From Heterotrichella gracilis (Eukaryota; Sar; Xanthophyceae; Tribonematales; Xanthonemataceae): a stretch of DNA of 64,000 nt. A model generated the notes under the pieces. The model was given only the letters and a program-made list of their open reading frames with translations. It was not told the origin of the DNA and made no database searches. The stretch spans positions 29,612-93,611 of the forward strand of contig JAULBX010014981.1 of NCBI GenBank assembly GCA_032358255.1, in the 5' to 3' direction. Made by a program: the position numbers and the translations under genes. This document shows, in pieces, positions 18,379 through 26,191 of this stretch. How positions within the stretch are numbered: position 1 is the first letter of the stretch; every line of letters begins with the position of its first letter.

Positions 18379-18396
18379 CTTATAGAGTTTAAAAAT

Positions 18397-19446
18397 TTAG
18401 TATTCCATGAAATAACTTTGCAGTTGCTTTTTATCTTTGGTTTTTAATAAGCCAAGCATCAATAATATTCTGGCTTTTTGCGGATTCAAATCATCACTGA
18501 CAATGGTACCTAATTTAGCATCGTCTACTTCATCCTCCAACACTACACGACCGGCTACACAACGGGTAGCTCTGCAAACCACAATACCACTCTTTACTGC
18601 TTTTTCAATCGCATCATAATAAGCTTTATTAAAATTACCATTCCCTACACCGGCAATAATAATTCCATCTACTTTTTCAGCTACCAATGCATTTATTAAA
18701 GAAGGATTTGCATCGGCGTACATATATACAATTTCAACACGTGGTAATTTTGAAACGCCGGTAATATCAAATGGTGTGTCTTTATCCGACTTACGAACGG
18801 ATTCCTGATAATAGAACACTTTCGCATCATAAATTTGTCCAATGGCACCCGCATTCGGAGCAGAAAAGGCTTCCATGTGTGTAGAGTTTGTTTTCACAAT
18901 ATCTCTGGCGTCAAAAATACTTTCCGAAAAAACAACTATTGGTCCACGCCCTTTGCTGGCAGGACTAGCAGCTACAGCTACCGCATCAAATAAATTTTTT
19001 GGACCGTCGGCACTAATAGCAGTAGCGGCGCGCATGGAACCGGTTAATACAACCGGTTTATCGCTACGAACAGTTAGGTTGAGAAAAAAACCGGTTTCTT
19101 CCTGTGTATCGGTACCGTGCGTGATCACTACGGCATCGGCTTCGTTGTTGGCAAAGATCTCATTAATACGTTTGTTTAATTTCATCCAGACTTCAATACT
19201 CATATCCTGACTGCCAATGCTGGAGATCTGCTCTCCGGTAACCGTGGCAATTTTATGGATCTGCGGCACGGCATTTAATAACTCATCAATAGGTAAGGCT
19301 CCTGCTTTGTATCCGGCTTTATCGGCAACTGCACCGGCCCCGGCAATTGTGCCACCCGTAGCTAATATTTTAACACGTGGTAATTGAGCTTTCAATTGTA
19401 CACTGACAAAAAGAAGACAAACGACAATCGTAATTATTTTTTTCAT
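18397..19446 (-). CDS. ansB: Type II periplasmic L-asparaginase
   Basis: This 349-residue protein has a signal peptide ending in LKAQ (1-21). Both catalytic threonine motifs of bacterial asparaginases are present: ATGGTIAG at 29-36 (nucleophile Thr33) and THGTDT at 109-114. LTGSMR with the following Asp-Gly-Pro segment is also typical. It hydrolyses asparagine to aspartate and ammonia in the periplasm. It is the first gene of the eight-gene minus-strand run ending at 10389, with gaps of 18, 19, 0, 23, 2, 76 and 43 bp. No perfect TAnnTTTG box was found in the 169 bp before it, so the promoter is unassigned. Confidence 0.95.
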   Translation of the reverse strand: MKKIITIVVCLLFVSVQLKAQLPRVKILATGGTIAGAGAVADKAGYKAGALPIDELLNAVPQIHKIATVTGEQISSIGSQDMSIEVWMKLNKRINEIFANNEADAVVITHGTDTQEETGFFLNLTVRSDKPVVLTGSMRAATAISADGPKNLFDAVAVAASPASKGRGPIVVFSESIFDARDIVKTNSTHMEAFSAPNAGAIGQIYDAKVFYYQESVRKSDKDTPFDITGVSKLPRVEIVYMYADANPSLINALVAEKVDGIIIAGVGNGNFNKAYYDAIEKAVKSGIVVCRATRCVAGRVVLEDEVDDAKLGTIVSDDLNPQKARILLMLGLLKTKDKKQLQSYFMEY

Positions 19447-19615
19447 GGTTTTTAATTTTTAGGTTAATTTATATTGCAAGTAATAATTTTCATGAACAAG
19501 AACGAAATTAAACCTTACAACAGAGAAATAAAATGACATTAATCACATCTTCCTCTTAGAACACACTATTTTAACTTTTGAATAAAAAAAGCGGCTTCTA
19601 CTTTAAGAAGTAATT

Positions 19616-20239
19616 TTAATGGTTGTAAGTAAGCGTTACTAAAAAGTACTTTTCATCAAAACCCAAATTGTAAAGGTATCCTGTGAACTCCCAGTTTTTA
19701 TAGGCAGCTCCCAGCAATAAACCCCGATTTAATTCCAATTCTGTTTCCACCAAACGTGTGCGTTGAACACTAATCCCAAACCAAAACCAGTCTTTTGGGG
19801 CATAGCTAAGGTCTGTCCAGTTGTAAATAAAATTATAAACGGCATCGTCTACACTGTAAAAATATTCTGACTCACTCCACAATTCAAATTTTTTAAAGTT
19901 GAAGTCTAATTCTAATCCTGCAGCAAGACCATTCGAAGACCCCACTACTCCGCCTAACATGGGGGTGATCACATATTCGAATTTTTTTCCACCATAAAAA
20001 TTATAGCCTCCCCAAAAAGAAAAGGTATTAAAATCTTCATAGTTGTATCGGGCCTCCAAATGCAGATGGTTTTTATCTGCGCGTAACACCGGTAAAAAAA
20101 TAAAATTATCGGGGATTAAATAAAAGTTGGCATCCGCACTGATGCTCCAAGGTTTAGAAGCCAGTGAATCTTTGTTTTGAGCGTGAGTTGAAAATATCAA
20201 AACACAACAGACGATTACTATAAAAACTCCTTTTTTCAT
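19616..20239 (-). CDS. Outer-membrane beta-barrel protein, unknown
   Basis: The signal peptide ends in STHAQ near residue 21. The 207-residue protein continues as short aromatic-rich strands (LHLEARYNYEDFNTFSFWGGYNFYGG, split into hairpins) and ends with KYFLVTLTYNH. It looks like a small eight- to ten-strand barrel of unknown family. Its ATG overlaps the stop of the VIT-like gene (ATGA, 20236-20239), implying translational coupling. Downstream at 19587-19610 a short hairpin (CTTCT/AGAAG) followed by seven T residues on the minus strand could be a weak terminator. Confidence 0.7.
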   Translation of the reverse strand: MKKGVFIVIVCCVLIFSTHAQNKDSLASKPWSISADANFYLIPDNFIFLPVLRADKNHLHLEARYNYEDFNTFSFWGGYNFYGGKKFEYVITPMLGGVVGSSNGLAAGLELDFNFKKFELWSESEYFYSVDDAVYNFIYNWTDLSYAPKDWFWFGISVQRTRLVETELELNRGLLLGAAYKNWEFTGYLYNLGFDEKYFLVTLTYNH

Positions 20240-20916
20240 CCTCCTAAACTCATGGTGAGCAGAACCAATGCAACGCCGATAATGGCATAAATAACAGCAC
20301 TTAATAAGGGTCTAAAGCCCGCATATTTTGCCAATATAAAGCCGCCAACAAAAAGTAAAGCAATAGCCACACCATTCGAAATTTTCAATGCCAAAGCAAG
20401 GTCACCAACTAATGCGAAAGGTAAGGCAACCGGCAAGGTGCATAAAAAAACCAATAAAAATATCTGTATCGCCGAAACAAAATCTGAAATTGAGAGTAAA
20501 TTTTTATGCGTTGGTGGAGCGATCTTTTGTATGCGCGATGCAAGACTTAGCAATTCATCCTCAGTTAATAATTTTGAAACCAAGGGTTGAATTTCCTCAT
20601 TTAAAATAGAAATCACGATATCGTCTTTTTTTGTTTGATCTAATCGTTGAATGACATTGATGGCATGACCCCTTTCAACAACCATGCTCATTAAATACAT
20701 AATGGCATCTACCAATCCCCAGGCCAAATTGCAAGCCAAAGCGGCCCATAACAAATCACTTACTTCTTCCTTTCCATGACCGGTAACAGAAATTGTGCCG
20801 GTGAATGTTAAGACCATGATTAAGCCAAACAGCACCTCTGAAATCCTGTCAACCGGATTAAGCACGGAATTTTCTTTTATAAGAGAATCCCAGAAATTCG
20901 ATTTGCTACTTTTCAT
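20236..20916 (-). CDS. VIT1/CCC1-like membrane protein
   Basis: I choose the ATG at 20916, two bases after the stop of the CAX-like gene; a TTG at 20931 would create a 14-bp overlap. The ~226-residue protein has an N-terminal cytoplasmic segment (NPVDRISEVLFGLIMVLTFTGT), about five hydrophobic helices, and a central soluble loop rich in Leu/Glu. This resembles the VIT1/CCC1 iron/manganese transporter family as annotated in Bacteroidota. Typical VIT metal-binding Glu/Met residues are not obvious, so metal transport is tentative. It is translationally coupled to both neighbours. Confidence 0.65.
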   Translation of the reverse strand: MKSSKSNFWDSLIKENSVLNPVDRISEVLFGLIMVLTFTGTISVTGHGKEEVSDLLWAALACNLAWGLVDAIMYLMSMVVERGHAINVIQRLDQTKKDDIVISILNEEIQPLVSKLLTEDELLSLASRIQKIAPPTHKNLLSISDFVSAIQIFLLVFLCTLPVALPFALVGDLALALKISNGVAIALLFVGGFILAKYAGFRPLLSAVIYAIIGVALVLLTMSLGG

Positions 20917-20917
20917 A

Positions 20918-21994
20918 TTAATTTGGAACAAAGAAAAACATTAAGGCAATCATCAAATAAATTAATATTAACTGAACACCTTTATACCAATTAGCTTGTC
21001 CGTCAACCACAATAAAGGTTGCCAGCAAAACACTTAAAAAGATAATGATCAAAAGAATTCTTGAGAATTCTAAACTCATTTGTGTAGGACCAACAATTAA
21101 ACTTAATAAAGACAACAAAGGCGCCGCGAATAATGATAGCTGGATGGCACTGCCCATCACTATTCCAACACTTAAGTCCATCTTACCTTTAGCCGCCATA
21201 GTTACAGCAGGAATATTACCGGCTGCACCAACAATAGCAACAAAAATAACACCCACAAAAACGGTACTCATGCCCATAGCTGTGCCGGTAGCCTCTGCGG
21301 CACCTACCAGAATTTCACTTAAAAATGCAACCGCTGTTGACGAAATAACGAGGAATATAAGTGCCCGTTTTAGTGACCATTGTTTAGATTCCCCTTTCTC
21401 AAGATTATTCTCCACATTTTTAAACAGATCCGAATGTGTTCTTAACATAAACCACAAATACAATGCATAACCCAGTAATAAAGCGATGGCAATTCCAATG
21501 TTAAGAAGATCTTCATTTTCCGTCATTCCTTCTTTTCCCGACATGCGACTAAAGGCGCTGGGCACCATTAAACTAATAATGGCAACCAGCATCATAGAGC
21601 TATACACCCTTACACTGGCAGAGTTGTATTCAATTTTGTGAAATTTAATTCCACACACCAAGAATGAAATTCCCAGTACCAGTAATAAATTAGCGATAAT
21701 GGCTCCTGCCATTGCGGCTAGCAACATTTCGTGCAAGCCTGCCGCCAACGATATCACACCAATGATGATCTCAGGCAAATTACCAAAAGTAGCGGTTAAC
21801 AATCCGCCTACCGCATCACTCGTATATTTGGCAAGCTGTTCGGTTGATTCACCAATTAATACCGAAACCGGTATGATTGCTAAAGCTGCTGAAAAAAAGA
21901 CCAAGGGAGAGCTAGCGCCCGTTTGATCTAAAAACACACATACGGGTATAAACACGTATAACCAATGCAATCCGGGTTTTAAATACTTTTTCAT
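20918..21994 (-). CDS. CAX-like Ca2+/H+ antiporter homologue with altered second motif
   Basis: The 358-residue protein has about 11 membrane helices and the CaCA/CAX architecture. The first alpha-repeat is normal: ATFGNLPEIIIG with Glu75. In the second, the usual GNAAEH is replaced by VGAAGN at 255-260 (context VAIVGAAGNIPAV), so the ion-coordinating glutamate of that repeat is missing. The surrounding helix (KMDLSVGIVMGSAIQLSLF) remains conserved. Family members exchange Ca2+ for H+ across the inner membrane and need both acidic residues, so activity or ion choice may differ here. The gene is tightly coupled to the VIT-like gene. Confidence 0.88.
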   Translation of the reverse strand: MKKYLKPGLHWLYVFIPVCVFLDQTGASSPLVFFSAALAIIPVSVLIGESTEQLAKYTSDAVGGLLTATFGNLPEIIIGVISLAAGLHEMLLAAMAGAIIANLLLVLGISFLVCGIKFHKIEYNSASVRVYSSMMLVAIISLMVPSAFSRMSGKEGMTENEDLLNIGIAIALLLGYALYLWFMLRTHSDLFKNVENNLEKGESKQWSLKRALIFLVISSTAVAFLSEILVGAAEATGTAMGMSTVFVGVIFVAIVGAAGNIPAVTMAAKGKMDLSVGIVMGSAIQLSLFAAPLLSLLSLIVGPTQMSLEFSRILLIIIFLSVLLATFIVVDGQANWYKGVQLILIYLMIALMFFFVPN

Positions 21995-22005
21995 CTGCTT
22001 TATTT

Positions 22006-22902
22006 TTAAAAATTATATCCTAAGTGAATCACATACCGAAAGCCTAAACTCGATGTGCGCGTAGAACCTGATCGCTCAAACTCCGGTTTATCAATTACAA
22101 AATCATAGGCTGGAAAACGCGTGGCAATAGACTCTCTTAAGATCTTTAGCAAGGCTGCTTCATCCCCTTCACTCAAATCGGTGTCCATTTTTGTGTTGAT
22201 GTTATAAAAGGCTAATCCCGGACCAATCAATATAAAGTCGAGAGCAACTCGATTCCATAATAAAAACTGATATCCCATTTGAGCACCTATCATTTGAACA
22301 TCGAGGATAATATTTGTCTTAATAGTTCCACTAGCGGCGTTTGAAACAAATGACCAGTTATTTTCTCGCTCAAAGTGTGTGTAATTATAATAGGGTCCCA
22401 CATAAACACCCCTAGGTGCTGAAAATCGGTTCTCTTTTTTTAAGTAAAAACGATAATCAAAAGCAAAGGTAAAACCATTGTCCTTATATGTTTTCCCTAG
22501 TTCGAATCTCACCGCCAGAGTTGAATCTACTAATTCTCTGACAGGAGCTGGAAATGCTGCTCGCCCGCCATTGATCGAAAAACTTTGATTTTTACCAAGA
22601 AGTCGTTCATAACCGAGTAAGATTGATTTTTCACCAAAGATCATTGGGTTGGTAAGATTAAAACGGATTATATTCTTATGTTGTTTTTTAACGGGAACGG
22701 AATCCTGCGCCTTCAATGAAAAACAAGAAACTGAAGTAAGTATCCACAGAAGCATGAAATAAGGAATTGACTTATTTACATTTGAGAAGGTTGATCTGTT
22801 TCTTCTTTTTGATCTCATTTTTCGACTAACTTTAAGCGTTTTGAGTATAGGTAATTGCTCTTTAAAATGAATGATCTCAAGCAAGTGCCCGGTATCATTC
22901 AT
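22006..22902 (-). CDS. Outer-membrane barrel protein, DUF3575-like
   Basis: The frame opens with an ATG at 22902 overlapping the TetR stop (TAATG), which would couple translation. However, the signal peptide (YFMLLWILTSVSCFSLKAQ) begins near residue 48, so the ATG at 22818 (MRSKRRNRS) may be the real start. The mature part alternates strands (NIIRFNLTNPMIFGEKSILLGYERLL, MIGAQMGYQFLLWNRVALD) and ends SLGFRYVIHLGYNF, like DUF3575-type barrels. Function is unknown. Its adjacency to the TetR regulator suggests that the regulator may control it and perhaps the CAX/VIT pair just downstream. Confidence 0.65.
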   Translation of the reverse strand: MNDTGHLLEIIHFKEQLPILKTLKVSRKMRSKRRNRSTFSNVNKSIPYFMLLWILTSVSCFSLKAQDSVPVKKQHKNIIRFNLTNPMIFGEKSILLGYERLLGKNQSFSINGGRAAFPAPVRELVDSTLAVRFELGKTYKDNGFTFAFDYRFYLKKENRFSAPRGVYVGPYYNYTHFERENNWSFVSNAASGTIKTNIILDVQMIGAQMGYQFLLWNRVALDFILIGPGLAFYNINTKMDTDLSEGDEAALLKILRESIATRFPAYDFVIDKPEFERSGSTRTSSLGFRYVIHLGYNF

Positions 22903-23495
22903 TACAAAACACCTTTTGCCTTTTGCTCAATTAATTTCTCTACAATACCTTTCGCTTCATATACCGTATTGCGAAAAAATTCAATTTCACAATTTTTCCT
23001 GGTTAAACGCATATAAAACATCTCACGAATGATGTTAAAATAACTCAGTGAAAGATCTGCTTCATGAGGCAAACCAATAAAATTGGCCCAATGAGGCAAG
23101 ATCAATTCATTGAATTGATTTGTAATTTGCAAATAAGTTTTTTCATACAAAAGTATGCGCCTATTTTTTACCAATTGCATTTGAAACATAAGAAAATGAG
23201 CACGTTTAAACATAAGATTGATAAAATCAGGATCAAATTTTTTCACTTGCAACATCTCCAATTCAACCTCTTTCGCTACTTCTAACTGATATTCCATCAA
23301 TTTGACCAAATAAGTATCCAGGTCTTTAAAATAATGATAGAATCCGGATTTATTGAGTCCTAATATTCGCGCCAAACGTTCAATTTGAATTCCTTCATGG
23401 GCATCCTCGGTAAATAAATCATATCCAACTTTGATCCATTTAGAATAAGAACTATCTGTGGGCATAGCGAGGTCTTTTGTTTTTAAAGATAACAT
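22902..23495 (-). CDS. TetR/AcrR-family transcriptional regulator
   Basis: The 197-residue protein has an N-terminal helix-turn-helix (about 17-62), with IQIERLARILGLNKSGFYHYFKD as the recognition region, followed by an all-helical ligand domain. TetR regulators are usually repressors released by a small ligand. An ATG at 23465 (MPTDSSYS) is an alternative start. The downstream genes on the same strand are the DUF3575-like barrel (overlap of one base), then CAX-like and VIT-like genes at short spacing. The regulator likely belongs to the same transcription unit and may control it; no operator was identified. Confidence 0.87.
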   Translation of the reverse strand: MLSLKTKDLAMPTDSSYSKWIKVGYDLFTEDAHEGIQIERLARILGLNKSGFYHYFKDLDTYLVKLMEYQLEVAKEVELEMLQVKKFDPDFINLMFKRAHFLMFQMQLVKNRRILLYEKTYLQITNQFNELILPHWANFIGLPHEADLSLSYFNIIREMFYMRLTRKNCEIEFFRNTVYEAKGIVEKLIEQKAKGVL

Positions 23496-23624
23496 ATTTC
23501 TTATTTGATTGAAAAATAATTGATTAATTCGTTTTTAATGATGCCATCATTTTTATTCATTACACGAATTTGAATTATCAACAAACTCATTTCATTAAAA
23601 CGTATGTTAAGCGACTTTTATAAC

Positions 23625-25874
23625 CTAAAACGTAAATCCTAAATTAATGTAGTTCCGTAGTTTGGCATCCTGATCACAATACATGGCTGTAACTTCAATT
23701 GGGCCAATGGGCGAACTGTATGCAAATGTTAATCCATAACCGGTGAGCAGATTATTCTTTGCAGTTAAATTCGCCAGTTGAACACCATGAAAATCATACA
23801 TGGCGGCATTGAATCGGGCAATCAAAAATGACTTTTTCGATAACTGGTATTGCAATCCGAGTTTGGCCGATACAATGCTTCCGGTTTTAAGTTCCGAAAC
23901 ACTTAAACCGGCAAAACTGACCTGATTGAGAACAATATCATTGATGCCACCTACCACAAATTTATCCGCCACAAAGGTGTTATTTTGAATGATGTATCCT
24001 AGTGTCAGATTTTTTATAAAGGCCAATTTAGAACTTAATTCAGAGTGATGTGTGGCATTCAAAAAAAGTTTAACGTGGTCACTTTTATTTAGAGGTACCG
24101 AATCATTACTGACAGAAGAGCCTTCGTAGGTGTAATCATAATCAGGATCTTGGCCAAACACATAACCCGCTCTCGCACTAACAAGCCAACCCTTTGTTGG
24201 AAAGTACTTTCGGTTGGTGTTATTTAATACATATGAAAGATAGGTGAAAAAATAATTGTTCTGACCGTTGTAGATCAAACTTGGATTTTCTTCTGTTTTT
24301 ATTTTTGAGTTGTATGATTGCTGACCAATGCCAACATAGGAATAAAGACTTAAATTCTTTTGCAACTGAAAGTCAAATACTCTGTAAGTGCTCCGATTAG
24401 TTTGTGTTAAACGAAAATCCTTATACACCGGAAAATCTGTTTGCTGATAATAATAATCAAGCACTACCCTGGCGGTTCGTTTACGGTTAATGTACTTAAA
24501 GTATTCGGCGTACAATTGTGGATTTTCACTAATGGAAACACTCACCAAGGCCCTTGATTCTTTAAATAACAAGTCTCTGGACGTGAGATTTAAAAACAGT
24601 CCTATTTGTGTAAAGCTATTATAATTCAAGGCGACCTTAATGGCTGTTAAAGGATTTTCTTCCACATTAAAACGCATTTCTGTTTTGCCATTGGTATCGG
24701 GTAAAAAGTCGTATCGAATGATGTTGTAATAGCGGGAACCATATACGCGATGAATGGCTTCGTTAATGGTCTTATAAGAATACTCTTTGTTATCTTTTAA
24801 TCCCAGCATTCCAAAAAAGAATTTCTCTCTGGTCCTATTAAAACCCGTAGCGGAGTATTTACTGATGGCTATTTTTGTGTTTTTTGGAAGTCTGTTTTTC
24901 ACGAAATCTTCTTTACCATAGATGGCGTTGAGTGAATCGGCTAAGCGTTTAAAATAAGGATAATATAATTCACCGGTTCGTTTACCAATATCAATGATAG
25001 AGTCTGAATCGCCAAAACTTCCTGCTCCATAACCTGTTAAGTTTGGAAAGATATAAATATTGCATCCTTCTTTTTGTTTCTTTATAATTTCGGCATCTTT
25101 AAAAAAAGCGATCTGGCCCAGTATGTCAAGCGCTGAATTAAGTTCTTCTGCCTTTGATAAACCATGGTTTAAATTCACGCCAATCACAAAATCTGCTCCC
25201 ATGGCCTTCACATTTGACACCGGAAAATTATTTACCATGCCACCATCGGCCAATAATAGATCATCGTACTTTACCGGTGTAAACACCGAAGGAATAGCCA
25301 TGCTGGCACGAATGGCGTTGACAATATTTCCATGATCCATTTCAACAGCATTGCCGGTAGATAGATCGGTTCCCATACATTTATAGGGAATTGGAAGTTT
25401 AGAAAAATCAGTAATGTTATACACCGGCTCAAAAAATTCAGCCAGCTTTAACCACAACTCCTGTCCTTGTATCATGCCATTACCAATTTTCACTTTCTTT
25501 TTTTCAAGCGGAACCGTTAAGGCATATTTTTCGTACTCACTTTTTTCTTCAATGCTAATTTGACTCAGCTGGGGAGAAGCGGCAAACAACACATCCCAAT
25601 CTAACAACCTCGACATAGTTTCAATGGTCTCGCCCGAATAGCCTGCCGCATATAAACCACCCACCACACTTCCCATACTGGTACCGGTAATATAATCTAC
25701 TTTTAAACCGGCTTTATCAATGGCTTGCAAAACACCTATATGAGCTAATCCTTTTGCTCCTCCACCGCTTAGGGTGATCCCAATTTTTGGTCTACTCTTT
25801 TTAACTTGCGCTGTGAGCGTGAAAGTGATAGCAATAAAAATTATAGCGAGAATGACAGGAAATGTTCGTTTCAT
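23625..25874 (-). CDS. Patatin-like phospholipase fused to Omp85 barrel (PlpD/RssA type)
   Basis: The 749-residue protein has a signal peptide (1-23), then a patatin domain. It shows the oxyanion loop GGGAKG at 37-42, the nucleophile elbow GTSMGS with Ser66, and the catalytic Asp in ADGG at 210. After a linker with a POTRA-like segment (about 330-400) comes a large beta-barrel ending ...DAKLRNYINLGFTF. Architecture and length match PlpD-type autotransporters (type Vd), which carry a lipolytic domain through or to the outer membrane. The catalytic dyad is intact. It stands alone on the minus strand, with a possible -7 box at 25906-25913. Confidence 0.93.
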   Translation of the reverse strand: MKRTFPVILAIIFIAITFTLTAQVKKSRPKIGITLSGGGAKGLAHIGVLQAIDKAGLKVDYITGTSMGSVVGGLYAAGYSGETIETMSRLLDWDVLFAASPQLSQISIEEKSEYEKYALTVPLEKKKVKIGNGMIQGQELWLKLAEFFEPVYNITDFSKLPIPYKCMGTDLSTGNAVEMDHGNIVNAIRASMAIPSVFTPVKYDDLLLADGGMVNNFPVSNVKAMGADFVIGVNLNHGLSKAEELNSALDILGQIAFFKDAEIIKKQKEGCNIYIFPNLTGYGAGSFGDSDSIIDIGKRTGELYYPYFKRLADSLNAIYGKEDFVKNRLPKNTKIAISKYSATGFNRTREKFFFGMLGLKDNKEYSYKTINEAIHRVYGSRYYNIIRYDFLPDTNGKTEMRFNVEENPLTAIKVALNYNSFTQIGLFLNLTSRDLLFKESRALVSVSISENPQLYAEYFKYINRKRTARVVLDYYYQQTDFPVYKDFRLTQTNRSTYRVFDFQLQKNLSLYSYVGIGQQSYNSKIKTEENPSLIYNGQNNYFFTYLSYVLNNTNRKYFPTKGWLVSARAGYVFGQDPDYDYTYEGSSVSNDSVPLNKSDHVKLFLNATHHSELSSKLAFIKNLTLGYIIQNNTFVADKFVVGGINDIVLNQVSFAGLSVSELKTGSIVSAKLGLQYQLSKKSFLIARFNAAMYDFHGVQLANLTAKNNLLTGYGLTFAYSSPIGPIEVTAMYCDQDAKLRNYINLGFTF

Positions 25875-26191
25875 TTTAAAGCTTTAGAGATGTTGTTTAC
25901 AGATTCAAATATACCATAAGCAAAAAGACGGCCTACTGATTTTTATCAGCCTTTGTTAGGGCATTATTTTAAACGCCAAACCTTATACACCATCGAGGAA
26001 GCAGAATGAGCGCGATAAAACTCAATACCAGCGATTCAAATTAATTTGCACTATAACTTTATTCTGAAAAAAAATAAACGCAAGCGTCTATTGTAAAACT
26101 AACAAATGTCATCTTAAAAATTAAATATAGTGCCTAGGTTTGTTTTACAGATTTAAGGTTTTATTCCAAACATATTTTTAAAAAATAAACT
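25875..26191. other. Divergent intergenic region (317 bp)
   Basis: No gene is visible. On the minus strand TATATTTG (25906-25913) is a possible -7 box for the patatin gene at 25874. On the plus strand TAGGTTTG at 26135 serves the CoA-disulfide reductase. The middle part (25930-26100) has no convincing hairpin, repeat or open frame. Confidence 0.6.
26135..26142 (+). promoter_or_regulatory. -7 box (TAGGTTTG) for the CoA-disulfide reductase gene
   Basis: TAGGTTTG matches TAnnTTTG exactly and lies 49 bp before the ATG at 26192. A -33 TTG at the normal distance is not clear. Confidence 0.5.

Noticed and set aside
19587-19610. Possible terminator CTTCT/AGAAG with T-run
   Set aside because: A five-bp AT-rich stem is weak; mentioned only with the neighbouring gene.
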